Shown: piece by piece, positions 7,921 to 16,741 of the stretch
Layout of the letters: every line of letters starts with the position of its first letter
How positions within the stretch are numbered: the first letter of the stretch is position 1
Origin: JBBRLG01 sp038231495
GTDB lineage: Bacteria; Planctomycetota; Planctomycetia; Gemmatales; Gemmataceae
Direction: 5' to 3'
Length of the DNA: 24,364 bases
Assembly: GCA_038231495.1 (NCBI GenBank)
Contig: JBBRLG010000034.1
Coordinates: 1 to 24,364, forward strand
The notes under the pieces: model-generated
What the model was told of the DNA's origin: nothing
The model's input: only the letters and a program-made list of their open reading frames with translations
Databases searched by the model: none
Translations under genes and position numbers: made by a program

Positions 7921-8107
7921 CAACCCATTCCCCCGACCCTCGAAAGGACTATGCCCTCCTGTTATACTCCCGTCCGGATTCCGAAACGTGCCAAAAATGC
8001 GAAAGTTGGCGAGCAAGCGGATATAATTTCTTGGCACGGCACTGGCACGATCCGGTTCGAGACCGGGAAATACGCAGAGCCCGAACACTCGGTGAGGATT
8101 TGTATCA
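7921..8107. promoter_or_regulatory. Divergent intergenic region between the sigma-factor and cytochrome operons
   Basis: This 187 bp region must hold the promoters for both directions. The 7-mer TGGCACG occurs three times: inverted at 7987-7993 and direct at 8032-8038 and 8043-8049. A TATAAT at 8022-8027 on the plus strand could be a -10 box, though no well-spaced -35 was found. On the minus strand, TATAAC lies at 7966-7961 with a TTGGCA at 7994-7989, but the 22 bp spacing is too long for a normal sigma-70 promoter. A 5 bp stem with a 5-base loop lies at 8052-8066. Confidence 0.5.
8031..8047 (+). promoter_or_regulatory. Candidate sigma-54 (-24/-12) promoter for the DUF1592 operon
   Basis: The sequence TTGGCACG-N4-TGGCA has the GG (8033-8034) and GC (8045-8046) doublets exactly 10 bases apart. 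It agrees with the RpoN consensus TGGCACG-N4-TTGCA except at one base of the -12 element. It would start transcription near 8058, about 50 bases before the ATG at 8108. It could instead be a repeat operator, because the same 7-mer is also present in inverted orientation 40 bp away. No enhancer-binding protein is encoded in the window. Confidence 0.35.
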
Positions 8108-10441
8108 ATGACGCCGCGCCACCTGCTGGTTGCCGCCATCGCAATGGCGAGCATCTTGAGTTGCTTTGCGGCATCCCGCGGGCTTGATGCGCCGCCCGCG
8201 CCGCCGGCCCCCGGTAAGGACGCGCCTGCGCCCGCCTTCACCAAAGACCTTGTTCCTTTCCTGAAGACACACTGCTATACCTGTCACGGCAACGGCAAGA
8301 ACCGGGGCGAGTTGACGCTGGACAAATTCAATGACGAGGCCGCGATCCAGAAAAACCCCAAGGTTTGGGAAACCGTCCTGCAAAGGGTCCGCAACGGCGA
8401 AATGCCGCCCAAGGAAAAGCCGCGACCGACCGCCGCAGAAATCGATAGCGCCCTGAAGAGCCTCGACGCCGTGCTCGCCAAGGTCGATTGCACCGGCACG
8501 CGGAACGCCGGTCGTGTCACCCTCCACCGCCTCAACCGCGCCGAGTACAACAATACCATTCGCGATCTCGTTGGCGTCGATTTCAAGCCGGCCGCCGACT
8601 TCACCAACGACGACGTCGGCTACGGTTTCGACAATATCGGCGACGTCTTGTCGCTGTCGCCGTTGCTCCTTGAAAAATATCTCGCCGCCGCAGAGAGCGT
8701 CCTGGACCAGACGATCGTCATCGCCGACACGCCCAAGCCGACGAAGAATCGCCTCGGCGGTATCCGCTTCTCACGCGGGGCCGGCGAATCCCGTCAGGGA
8801 CTTGGCTCCGTCTTGTTCGCCAAGGGCGACCTCTTCGCCGAGAGTTTTTGCGAGGAAGGGGAGTACGTTATTCGCGTCGAGGCGTTCGGACTGCCGGTCG
8901 GCGACGAGCCGGTGCGCGCGACCGTCAAAGTCGGCGACACCACGAAGGAATTCGAGATCAAAGCGACGCAGGCGGAACCGGCTTCGTTGGAACTGAACGT
9001 CAACCTCAAGGCCCAGACGAACCGCGTGACCGTCTCCTTCCTCAACCCCTTCACCGATCCCAAAATCGAAGACAAGGCCAAGAAGGACCGGCTGCTCGTC
9101 GTTCGCGGCATCGTCGTCGATGGCCCGTACAACGCCCCGCCTCCGAAGTTGCCCGAGAGCCACCGCCGCCTCATGGCTCACAAGGCCGACCTTGAGCCGC
9201 GCGAGGCGGCCCGTGCGATCGTCGAGCGCTTTGCCACGCGCGCCCTCCGCCGTCCGGTCAAGGCCGCGGAAGTCGAGCGTTTCCTGAAACTGTACGACAA
9301 GTCCGAAAAGAGCGGCGAGCGCTTCGAGTATCGCGTACGACTGGCCGTGTGCTGCGTCCTCGTTTCCCCGCATTTCCTCTTCCGCGTCGAACTGGATCCG
9401 CCCGACGCTAAGGCGGGAACGGCCTACCCAATCAACGAGTACGAGTTGGCGAGCCGGCTATCGTACTTCTTCTGGAGCAGCATGCCCGATGACGAGTTAT
9501 TCGCACTGGCAGCCAAGGGGGAGCTGCGCAAGGACCTTGAGGCGCAAGTCAAACGCATGCTCAAGGATCTGAAATCATCCGCGTTCGTGCAGAATTTCGC
9601 CGGGCAGTGGCTGACGCTCCGCAAGCTGGCCAACGTTAACCCCGATCCCAAGGTGTTCCCGAATTTCGACGAGGACTTGCGCGCGGCCATGTATCGCGAG
9701 ACCGAACTGTTCTTCGATGTGATCCTGCGCGAGGACCGCAGCATCCTCGACTTCCTCGACGCAGACTTCAGTTTCGTGAACGAGCGCCTGGCGAAGCACT
9801 ACGGCATCGAAGGGGTCAAGGGCAAGGAGTTTCGGCGGGTGAAGCTGCCGGACAATCGCGGGGGCATCCTCACCCAGGCCAGTATTCTCACGCTCACCTC
9901 GAACTCGACGCGAACCGCGCCGGTGAAGCGTGGCAAGTGGGTGCTCGATCAGGTGCTGAACACGCCGCCTCCGCCTCCCCCGCCCGACGTGCCGAACTTG
10001 CCTCTCGACAAGGAACTGACCGGCTCGCTGCGCCAGGTCATGGAGCAGCATCGCGTGAACCCCCTTTGCGCCTCCTGTCACCAGCGCATGGACCCGATCG
10101 GCTTCGCCTTCGAGAACTTCGACGCGATTGGGGCCTGGCGCGAGAAGGACGGCAAATTTGCCATCGATGCATCGGGCGTGCTGCCGGACGGCAAGGCTTT
10201 CAACGGGCCGGCCGAGCTAAAAGCGATCTTGAAAGACAAAAAAGACTTGTTTAGCCGCTGTCTTGCGGAGAAGCTGTTAACGTACGCCCTCGGCCGCGGC
10301 CTGGAACACTACGACAGGTGCGCCGTGGACAAGGTCCTTGTGGCCCTGGACAAGAACGACTATCGGTTCTCCACGCTGCTCGTGGAGACGGTGAAAAGCG
10401 AACCCTTCCAAATGCGAACCGCAACGGGGAAAAAGCCATGA
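8108..10441 (+). CDS. Planctomycete-type cytochrome c / DUF1587-DUF1595-DUF1592-DUF1588-DUF1585 protein
   Basis: This 777-residue protein has a signal peptide (MTPRHLLVAAIAMASILSCF). A planctomycete cytochrome c-like domain follows with the haem motif CYTCH (56-60) and NGEMPPKEKP. DUF1587 is recognised by RVTLHRLNRAEYNNTIRDLV, then a beta-rich insert (about 220-335), DUF1595 (around AIVERFATRALRRPV), and DUF1592 (EYELASRLSYFFWSSMPDDE). DUF1588 carries RGGILTQASILTLTSN and a second CxxCH-type site, CASCH (654-658), followed by RMDPIGFAFENFD. DUF1585 lies at the C-terminus. The biochemical function is unknown. The two CxxCH motifs suggest covalent haem and a redox role outside the cytoplasm. 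The stop overlaps the start of the DUF1552 gene by 4 bp (ATGA), which implies translational coupling. Confidence 0.9.
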   Translation: MTPRHLLVAAIAMASILSCFAASRGLDAPPAPPAPGKDAPAPAFTKDLVPFLKTHCYTCHGNGKNRGELTLDKFNDEAAIQKNPKVWETVLQRVRNGEMPPKEKPRPTAAEIDSALKSLDAVLAKVDCTGTRNAGRVTLHRLNRAEYNNTIRDLVGVDFKPAADFTNDDVGYGFDNIGDVLSLSPLLLEKYLAAAESVLDQTIVIADTPKPTKNRLGGIRFSRGAGESRQGLGSVLFAKGDLFAESFCEEGEYVIRVEAFGLPVGDEPVRATVKVGDTTKEFEIKATQAEPASLELNVNLKAQTNRVTVSFLNPFTDPKIEDKAKKDRLLVVRGIVVDGPYNAPPPKLPESHRRLMAHKADLEPREAARAIVERFATRALRRPVKAAEVERFLKLYDKSEKSGERFEYRVRLAVCCVLVSPHFLFRVELDPPDAKAGTAYPINEYELASRLSYFFWSSMPDDELFALAAKGELRKDLEAQVKRMLKDLKSSAFVQNFAGQWLTLRKLANVNPDPKVFPNFDEDLRAAMYRETELFFDVILREDRSILDFLDADFSFVNERLAKHYGIEGVKGKEFRRVKLPDNRGGILTQASILTLTSNSTRTAPVKRGKWVLDQVLNTPPPPPPPDVPNLPLDKELTGSLRQVMEQHRVNPLCASCHQRMDPIGFAFENFDAIGAWREKDGKFAIDASGVLPDGKAFNGPAELKAILKDKKDLFSRCLAEKLLTYALGRGLEHYDRCAVDKVLVALDKNDYRFSTLLVETVKSEPFQMRTATGKKP

Positions 10442-11772
10442 CAAACGGCGGCCGGATTTCAAGACGGACGGTCCTGCGAGGAGCGGGCGCCCTGGTCGCG
10501 CTGCCGTTCCTGGAGGCAATGCTGCCTCGTTCGACGGCGACGGCCAAGGCAGAGGTCCCGCGTCGGATGGCTTTCCTCTACGTTCCCATCGGCGCTCACA
10601 TGGCGAACTGGACGCCGAAGGAGGAGGGCGCCGACTATGAACTCACGCCCACCCTGGAGTCGCTGGCGCCGTTTCAAAAGGACGTGCTGGTTTTGAGCGG
10701 GCTGGCCTGCGACAAGGCGCGGCCGAACGGCGACGGCGCCGGCGACCACGCCCGCGCCGGCGGCGCCTGGCTGACCGGCTGCCAGCCGCGTAAAACCGCC
10801 GGGGCGAACTTCCAGGCCGGCGCTTCCGTCGATCAGATGGCCGCGAACCGCCTCGGCGACCAGACCCGGCTGCCATCGGTGGAACTTGGCATCGAGCGCT
10901 ATCGCGGCACCGGCAACTGCGACAGCGGCTACTCCTGCGTTTACGAACACACGGTCGCCTGGCGCTCGCCGACTTCGCCGCTGCCGACCGAGGTCAATCC
11001 GAAGCTGGTGTTCGAGCGGCTGTTCTCGGCCAGGCCCAACGACCCCGACCGCGTCAAGCGCAACGAACTGCGGGCCAGCGTTCTCGACACGGTGCTGGAA
11101 GACGCACGCGGCCTGGAAAAACAACTGGGCGGCGCCGACAAGGAAAAACTGGACCAGTACCTGTCCTGCGTCCGCGAACTGGAACTGCGCATCGCCCGTG
11201 CCGAGAAACTGCCACCGGTCCAGCCGCCGGAGGGGACCGTCAAGCCGCAAATCGTGCCGGCCGATTACCAGGAACACTGCCGTCTGATGTGCGACTTGCT
11301 GGTGCTCGCGTTTCAGACCGACGTGACGCGCATCGGCACCTTCATGTTGGCCCGCGAGGGCAGCGATATTCAGTACCGTACGCTTGGCATCAGCGAAGGC
11401 CACCACGAATGCACGCACCACCGCGGTAAGAAAGAACTGATCGAGAAGGTCTGCAAGATCAACAAGTTCCACGTCGAGCAGTTCGCGTATCTTGTCGGCA
11501 AGTTGAATGCGATTCCGGAGGGCGACGGCACGCTGCTGGATAGCTGCATGATCGCCTACGGCAGCGGCATCGAAGACGGCAGCATGCATTCGCACACTTC
11601 ATTGCCGATGCTGCTGGCCGGCAAGGGCGGTGGCTCCCTGAAGACAGGTCGCCACCTCCGTTATCCGAAGGAGACGCCTGTCACAAACCTGTGGCTTGCC
11701 ATGCTGGACCGCATGGGCGCACGCACTGAGAAACTCGGCGACAGCACCGGCATCCTGGAAGGTCTGTCCTAA
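10438..11772 (+). CDS. DUF1552 protein, Tat-exported
   Basis: This protein has 444 residues from an ATG that overlaps the upstream stop by 4 bp. The N-terminus ISRRTVLRGAGALVALPFLE is a twin-arginine signal (Arg9-Arg10 plus a hydrophobic stretch). The body shows typical DUF1552 features: RMAFLYVPIGAHMANWTP, a GDHARAGGAWLTG region, SVDQMAA, LPSVELGIE, and near the end SCMIAYGSGIEDGSMHSHT and LPMLLAGKGGG. DUF1552 is remotely related to the alkaline phosphatase/sulfatase fold, but no activity is established. It is almost always encoded right after a DUF1592-type protein in planctomycetes, as here, so the two probably act together in the periplasm. Confidence 0.9.
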   Translation: MTNGGRISRRTVLRGAGALVALPFLEAMLPRSTATAKAEVPRRMAFLYVPIGAHMANWTPKEEGADYELTPTLESLAPFQKDVLVLSGLACDKARPNGDGAGDHARAGGAWLTGCQPRKTAGANFQAGASVDQMAANRLGDQTRLPSVELGIERYRGTGNCDSGYSCVYEHTVAWRSPTSPLPTEVNPKLVFERLFSARPNDPDRVKRNELRASVLDTVLEDARGLEKQLGGADKEKLDQYLSCVRELELRIARAEKLPPVQPPEGTVKPQIVPADYQEHCRLMCDLLVLAFQTDVTRIGTFMLAREGSDIQYRTLGISEGHHECTHHRGKKELIEKVCKINKFHVEQFAYLVGKLNAIPEGDGTLLDSCMIAYGSGIEDGSMHSHTSLPMLLAGKGGGSLKTGRHLRYPKETPVTNLWLAMLDRMGARTEKLGDSTGILEGLS

Positions 11773-11802
11773 CAAACAAAGATTCAAAGGAATTGACGGC
11801 TT

Positions 11803-12858
11803 ATGAGATACACTATTTGTTTTTTTATCCTGTGCTTGCTGATCCCCACGGCCTTCGGCCAGGACAAACCGCCTGCGGGCAACCCGCCCCCGAAAAAGTC
11901 GTACAAGCTTGGCCCCGACTCGATGGCCCAGGACGGCGTGCCCAAGGGCAAGCTGGAGGGGCCGACCCTATTCAATAGCAAGGTGTTCGACGGCACGGTC
12001 CGCCAGTACTGGGTCTACGTGCCGGACCAGTACAAGGCCGACAAGCCGGCGTGCGTTCTGATTTTCCAGGATGGGCAGAGGGCCGTGGACCCCAAGGGCG
12101 CGCTGCGGCTGCCGGCGGTCATGGACAACCTGATTGACAAAAAGGCGATGCCGGTCACGATCGGCATCTTCGTCACCCCCGGCCAGCGCGGCGAGGAGTA
12201 CCCCAAGGGCAACGCCAATCCGAACAACCGCAGCGTCGAATACGACTCGCTGGGCGATAAGTATGCCAACTTCGTCATCGACGAGCTTCTCCCGGAGGTC
12301 GGCAAGAAGTACAAACTCACGAAAGAGCCGGCGGGCCGTGCCATCGGCGGGGCCAGCAGCGGCGCCATTTGTGCCTTCACCGTCGCCTGGGAGCGCCCGG
12401 AGGAGTTCGGAAAGGTAATCAGCCTGATCGGAAGCTTCACCGACATCCGCGGCGGCCACGTCTATCCCGACCTGGTTCGCAAGGCCGAGCCGAAACCCAT
12501 CCGCGTCTTCGTGCAAGACGGCGTCAACGATAACCGCAACGAAAAGAACCCGAAACGCGACTGGCACCTGCAAAACGAGGCGATGGTCGCGGCGTTGAAG
12601 GAAAAGAAGTACGACTTTAAGTACGAGTGCGGCGACGGTGGCCATTCGGACGACCACGGCGGCGCGATTATGCCGGACATTCTCCGCTGGCTGTGGCGGG
12701 ATTATCCGGGTGTCGAGGCCCGTCGGCAGTCGGCGGCTGACTGCTCTTCGGGGGAACTGCTCGAACTGCCGGGTCGCTCCATTGCGCCCTCGCTGCCTCA
12801 AGTCCGAACCTGGCCCTTGTGCTATGAGCCTGACGTGGTGGATACAGACGTCAGTTGA
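11803..12858 (+). CDS. Secreted alpha/beta-hydrolase esterase (Fes/esterase D-like, PF00756 type)
   Basis: This 351-residue protein has a signal peptide (MRYTICFFILCLLIPTAFGQ). The esterase core contains the strand RQYWVYVPDQYKADKPACVL, IFQDGQ, and a nucleophile elbow GGASSGA (182-188) with Ser185. FVQDGVNDN (236-244) probably supplies the acid, and GGHSDDHGG (279-287) supplies the histidine. Relatives are annotated as enterochelin or feruloyl-type esterases; the substrate here is unknown. It starts 30 bp after the DUF1552 gene, with AAAGGA upstream. The family-like sequence ends near WLWRDYPGVEA (about 306). The last 45 residues are unlike the rest and may be read-through into non-coding DNA after loss of the original stop. 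Confidence 0.8.
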   Translation: MRYTICFFILCLLIPTAFGQDKPPAGNPPPKKSYKLGPDSMAQDGVPKGKLEGPTLFNSKVFDGTVRQYWVYVPDQYKADKPACVLIFQDGQRAVDPKGALRLPAVMDNLIDKKAMPVTIGIFVTPGQRGEEYPKGNANPNNRSVEYDSLGDKYANFVIDELLPEVGKKYKLTKEPAGRAIGGASSGAICAFTVAWERPEEFGKVISLIGSFTDIRGGHVYPDLVRKAEPKPIRVFVQDGVNDNRNEKNPKRDWHLQNEAMVAALKEKKYDFKYECGDGGHSDDHGGAIMPDILRWLWRDYPGVEARRQSAADCSSGELLELPGRSIAPSLPQVRTWPLCYEPDVVDTDVS

Positions 12859-12965
12859 CCAGGCACAGCTCGCGGACCGTAAAATGTACTCGTTGAAGGG
12901 TTTCGTTAACAGCCTTTTCATCCTGTGCCACGGCAGCCTCGCGTACAGTCTGGCTTGGAGACGAG

Positions 12966-14021
12966 CTACCTCCTTCGAACTGGAAATCCCAACCCGACCC
13001 GATCCAGGATCGCATCGGGTATTTGATCTAAAGGCCGGATCTCACAGGCGGCGGCAAGATCGGCAGCTGCCCGCGGCATGCCATAGACAATCGAGCTGGC
13101 TTGGTCCTGGGCGATGGTGTGCCAGCCGAGCCGCCGCATTTGGAGCAAGCCCCGGGCGCCGTCACTGCCCATGCCGGTGAGCAGGACCGCGACGCCGTGG
13201 CCCGGCCAGGCCGTCGCCAAACTGCTGAAGAGTTCATCGACCGAGGGGCGGTAGGGGTAGCTCACCGGGTCCGGGGTGTAGGCCAAACGGCGGCTCGACC
13301 GCAGAACGAGATGATCGTTGGTCCCGGCCAGGAGGACTGTTCCCGACCTGGGTTCGTCGCCTTCGCCGGCCAGTCGCACCGGCAGGCAACTGTAACCCTG
13401 GAGCCAGTGCGCCAGGCCCGGGGCGAAGTCCGCGGCAATGTGCTGGACGAGGAGTACGGCGGCCGGGAAATTTGCCGGCAACGCTTTCAGGATGCGTGCC
13501 AGCGCGTCGGGGCCGCCGGTGGAAGCCCCGATGGCCAGCAGCGACGGCAGGCCGGAAACCGCCTTTGCGATCGGCCCGACGCCGCTGACGGGAACACCCA
13601 GGACCGGCGGCGGAGCCGGCGCGGGGGTTTGCTGCTCGCGCGCCAGCTTGGCAATGCGGGCCAGGATGCCCGCGCCGTCCTTGACCGTACCGTCCGAACC
13701 CAAGGTGGGCGTGTTCACGGCGTCGAGTCCGCCGTAACCCATCGCCCGGTAAACCAGGTTAAAGTTGCCGGCGATGGTAGAGGTGACGAGCAGGATCGGG
13801 CAGGGACTGTCCGCCATGATGCGGCGAGTGGCCTCGACGCCGTCGAGTACCGGCATCACGAGGTCCATGAGGATAATGTCCGGGCGATCGCGGGCCGCCT
13901 TGCGGACCGCCTCCGCGCCGTCCTCCGCAGTCCAGGCGACGGCGTGTCCGGGCACCGACAGTACGAGGCGGCGAAGCACCTCCCGCGCCAGTGCCAGGTC
14001 GTTGACGATCGCAATGCGCAT
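12966..14021 (-). CDS. cheB: CheB-type protein-glutamate methylesterase, WspF-like
   Basis: This 351-residue protein has a receiver domain (1-about 115) with phosphoacceptor Asp53 in ILMDLVMP. It shows the unusual N-terminus RIAIVNDLALA, where the usual Asp-Asp pair is Asn7-Asp8. As I recall the family, this feature and the stretch DGVEATRRIMADSPCPI followed by YRAMGYGGLDAVNTPTLG match WspF rather than classical CheB. A Pro-rich linker (130-143) leads to the methylesterase domain with the triad Ser167 (GASTGG), His194 (VQHIA) and Asp287 (TGMGSDG). It would demethylate the receptor encoded at 19112-20767 and reset the array. The start is 2 bp after the CheA stop; this is the last gene of the operon. 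Confidence 0.92.
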   Translation of the reverse strand: MRIAIVNDLALAREVLRRLVLSVPGHAVAWTAEDGAEAVRKAARDRPDIILMDLVMPVLDGVEATRRIMADSPCPILLVTSTIAGNFNLVYRAMGYGGLDAVNTPTLGSDGTVKDGAGILARIAKLAREQQTPAPAPPPVLGVPVSGVGPIAKAVSGLPSLLAIGASTGGPDALARILKALPANFPAAVLLVQHIAADFAPGLAHWLQGYSCLPVRLAGEGDEPRSGTVLLAGTNDHLVLRSSRRLAYTPDPVSYPYRPSVDELFSSLATAWPGHGVAVLLTGMGSDGARGLLQMRRLGWHTIAQDQASSIVYGMPRAAADLAAACEIRPLDQIPDAILDRVGLGFPVRRR

Positions 14022-14023
14022 GT

Positions 14024-16741
14024 TCAGGTCTCGCCGATCAGGTCCGTGACCGCCTGCAAGAAAGTATGGTCGTGGAAGCTGCTCTTCGTCAAATAGTAAT
14101 TCGCCCCCACCTCAAGCCCGCGCAGCTTGTCCTCCTCCCGTTCCTTGTACGACACGATGATAACAGGTAAGTCTCGCAGCGCCGCATCCGCCCGGATTGC
14201 TTTTACCAATTCCAGCCCGTTCATGCGCGGCATGTCCACGTCGCTGATGACCAGGTCGAACGGATTCGCCCGGAGCAGGTTCCACCCTTCCTGGCCGTCC
14301 ACCGCCACAGACACCTCATAGCCCTGGTTGCGCAGCAGTTGCCGTTCCAATTCCCGGACGGTGATGGAGTCGTCCACGACCAGAATGCGTTTGCGGGGTT
14401 CGGCTTCCTGGTCGTCGCGGCCGCTGCGCCGCAGGGTGTTGCCCTGGATGAACTGGTCCATGGAGCGGATGAGGTCTTCCACGTCGGCGATAAGCACGGG
14501 GGAGCCGTCATCGAGTATGGCGGCGGCGCTGACGTTGGGCACCTTGCCCAGCCGCGGGTCCAGCGGCCGTACCACCAGGTCCTGCTCGCCGCGAAAGGCT
14601 TCGACGATCAGCCCGTACGTCCCCGTTTGGTCGCCGAGGAGGACCACTGAAAGCTCGTCGGCCGCGGTCGGAATCGGCGGCAGGTCGAGGAGCTGGGCGG
14701 CCAAAACAAGACCGACATTTTGGCCGCCCACGGTCACGAATTGCCGTTGTTCCAGCGACCGGACCTCGGCCAGGGGCACGCGGATCAACCGGTCGATGCG
14801 GTTGTGGGGAAATGCGTAAGGCTCCCCGGCGACGTCCACCAACACCGCGCGCAGCACGGAAAGGGTGATCGGCAAGTGCAGCTGGAAGCGGGTGCCCTTG
14901 CCGGCCTGGGTGCTAATTCGGACCGAGCCGCCGACCTTGCGGACCGTGGTCTGCACGACGTCCAGCCCGACGCCGCGGCCGGAATACTCGGACACCGCGC
15001 CGGCGGTCGAGAAGCCGGGGAGGAAGAGGAATTCCAACAACTCCGCCTCGGACAGCGCCCGCGCCAGGTCCGCCGTCGTGAGGCCGCGCTCGACCACCTT
15101 GCTCCGGAGACGCTCAAGGTCAATACCGCCGCCGTCGTCGGTGACGGTGATGGCCAGCGTGCCGGCCCGGTGGCTGGCTTCGACGCGCACCACGCCCGTT
15201 TCCGGCTTGCCGGCGGCGGCGCGGCGGTCGGGCGGATCGATGCCGTGGTCCACCGCGTTGCGCACCAGGTGCGTCAGCGGCGCCTCTAACTTCTCCAAAA
15301 TATCCCGATCCACCGGGGTGTCCTGGCCGAGAATTTCCAGGCGAACCGCCTTGTCCAGCTGGCGGGCCATGTCGCGCACCAGTCGGGGAAAGCCGCCGGT
15401 CCCGTCGCCGAAGGGCCGCATCCGGCTGGCAATTACCTCGCGGTAGAGCCGGGTGTTAAGGTCTTCCGCCTGGGCGGCGTGGTCCTGAAATTCGCGGGTG
15501 CGTTCGCCGAGAACCTCCCGGCAAACCGCCGACTGCCGACGGGCCTCGACCACCAGTGTCTCCGCGCGGTCGCGCGGCCCGCGCGGCGCCAGCGCCTGCT
15601 GCAGGCCGTCGAGAACCGCGGCGAGATGGTCCTGCTGTTTCTTGAGCTTCAGGAGCGAAGTCGCGAACGGTTCCAGCCAGCGCGCCTGGACCAGCGATTC
15701 GCCGGCCAGTCCCATGAGACGGTTGAGGCTCTGGGCGGTGACGCGGACCACGGCCTCGGCGGTTGCCGGCGCTTCCGCGACTGGTCCGGGAGGTTTTTCG
15801 TCCGGTGGCACGGCTATGACCGCCGCGGGAACCGGTGCGGCGACCGGCCTGCGAACGAGGTGCTCGAGTTGTTCGCACAGTCCGGTCACCACGCCGCCGC
15901 GTTCTTCGAGCCACGATGGCAGCTCTTCGTCACCGACCTGGATTACGCCTGCGAGGAAGGCGACCGCCTCCGTCAGCGGCCCAGGGTCCTCCGCGGCAAG
16001 GGGAGTGCGGCCGTCCCGCACGGCGGTGAAATAGGTTTCGAGCGCTTGGCCGAGGCGGACCACGGGTTCCACGCGCACGAGGCGCGCCGCCCCCGTAATG
16101 GAACGTGCCGCCTGAACCAGCTCTTCGACCGCGCCTTCTTCGGCGGGGCCGCTTTCCAGTTGGACGACGCCATCACTCAGGGTCACGGCCGCCGCCCGTA
16201 CTTCCTCGCGGAACAGGTCCGCCATCGAATAGTCGTCGCCGCCAACCAAAGACTCGCGCGGCACAAAGACGGGAGGGCGCGGGCCGGGTTCCGGGGTCCG
16301 TGACGACTGGACCGGTGCAGTTATCGCGAGCGCGGGCTGTCCCTGCGCTATCTGCCCAAAACTCGCCCGGAGGTTCTCGATCTCGCCGGCATGATCGCGG
16401 GACCAGGCCGGCACTTCCTCCTCAACGACCTGCCCCAATCGGGCCAGTAAGTCGGTGCCGCGTAACAGCACGTCAACGTCGGCCGGCGCGATCCGAATGC
16501 GGCCCTCCTGGGCCGCCACGAATACGTCCTCCATGACGTGGGCGAGTTGCACGGCGGCGTCGATGTTGACGATGCGGGCCGCGCCCTTGATCGAATGCGC
16601 CGCCCGCATCAGCGGCTCGATCTTTTGCGGGTTGTCTGGATCGTTTTCCAGGTCGAGCAGCCCCTGGTTGAGCGTCGCCGCGTGCGCGCGCACTTCCTCC
16701 CGGAACAAATCCATCAGCGAGAAATTGGCGGCGTCGCTCAT
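14024..16741 (-). CDS. cheA: CheA-REC hybrid histidine kinase, WspE-like, with a duplicated HPt region
   Basis: This protein has 905 residues. The start at 16741 overlaps the upstream cheW stop by 4 bp. HPt1 (about 6-110) has the phosphorylatable His49 in RAAHSIKGAAR. A second HPt-like domain (about 171-280) is clearly a duplicate, with DLFREEVRA and TL near its start as in HPt1. Its histidine is replaced by Arg213 (QAARSITGAAR). After a linker come the dimerisation region (about 335-440), the HATPase with N-box HLVRNAVDHGID (491-502) and DDGGGID (535-541), the GRGVGLDVV motif, and a CheW-like domain (about 622-765). The C-terminal receiver has Asp790-Asp791 and phosphoacceptor Asp834 in VISDVDMP. 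Kinase-receiver fusion is the WspE layout. It would phosphorylate CheB and the PP2C response regulator. Confidence 0.93.
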   Translation of the reverse strand: MSDAANFSLMDLFREEVRAHAATLNQGLLDLENDPDNPQKIEPLMRAAHSIKGAARIVNIDAAVQLAHVMEDVFVAAQEGRIRIAPADVDVLLRGTDLLARLGQVVEEEVPAWSRDHAGEIENLRASFGQIAQGQPALAITAPVQSSRTPEPGPRPPVFVPRESLVGGDDYSMADLFREEVRAAAVTLSDGVVQLESGPAEEGAVEELVQAARSITGAARLVRVEPVVRLGQALETYFTAVRDGRTPLAAEDPGPLTEAVAFLAGVIQVGDEELPSWLEERGGVVTGLCEQLEHLVRRPVAAPVPAAVIAVPPDEKPPGPVAEAPATAEAVVRVTAQSLNRLMGLAGESLVQARWLEPFATSLLKLKKQQDHLAAVLDGLQQALAPRGPRDRAETLVVEARRQSAVCREVLGERTREFQDHAAQAEDLNTRLYREVIASRMRPFGDGTGGFPRLVRDMARQLDKAVRLEILGQDTPVDRDILEKLEAPLTHLVRNAVDHGIDPPDRRAAAGKPETGVVRVEASHRAGTLAITVTDDGGGIDLERLRSKVVERGLTTADLARALSEAELLEFLFLPGFSTAGAVSEYSGRGVGLDVVQTTVRKVGGSVRISTQAGKGTRFQLHLPITLSVLRAVLVDVAGEPYAFPHNRIDRLIRVPLAEVRSLEQRQFVTVGGQNVGLVLAAQLLDLPPIPTAADELSVVLLGDQTGTYGLIVEAFRGEQDLVVRPLDPRLGKVPNVSAAAILDDGSPVLIADVEDLIRSMDQFIQGNTLRRSGRDDQEAEPRKRILVVDDSITVRELERQLLRNQGYEVSVAVDGQEGWNLLRANPFDLVISDVDMPRMNGLELVKAIRADAALRDLPVIIVSYKEREEDKLRGLEVGANYYLTKSSFHDHTFLQAVTDLIGET

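Noticed and set aside
7921..8244. N-terminal extension of the sigma factor to 8244
   Set aside because: The extension reads through the intergenic region and across the divergent gene start and has no sigma-family likeness. The conserved N-terminus begins at about 7920.
9968..9985. Run of proline codons (PPPPPPPDVPNLP) in the DUF1592 protein as a repeat expansion
   Set aside because: A Pro-rich segment at this place, before the DUF1588 CxxCH, is a normal feature of this family.
12862..12931. GGCACAG...CTGTGCC inverted repeat between the convergent esterase and cheB ends as a bidirectional terminator
   Set aside because: The 7 bp arms are more than 50 bp apart with no T-run, so it is not a plausible intrinsic terminator.
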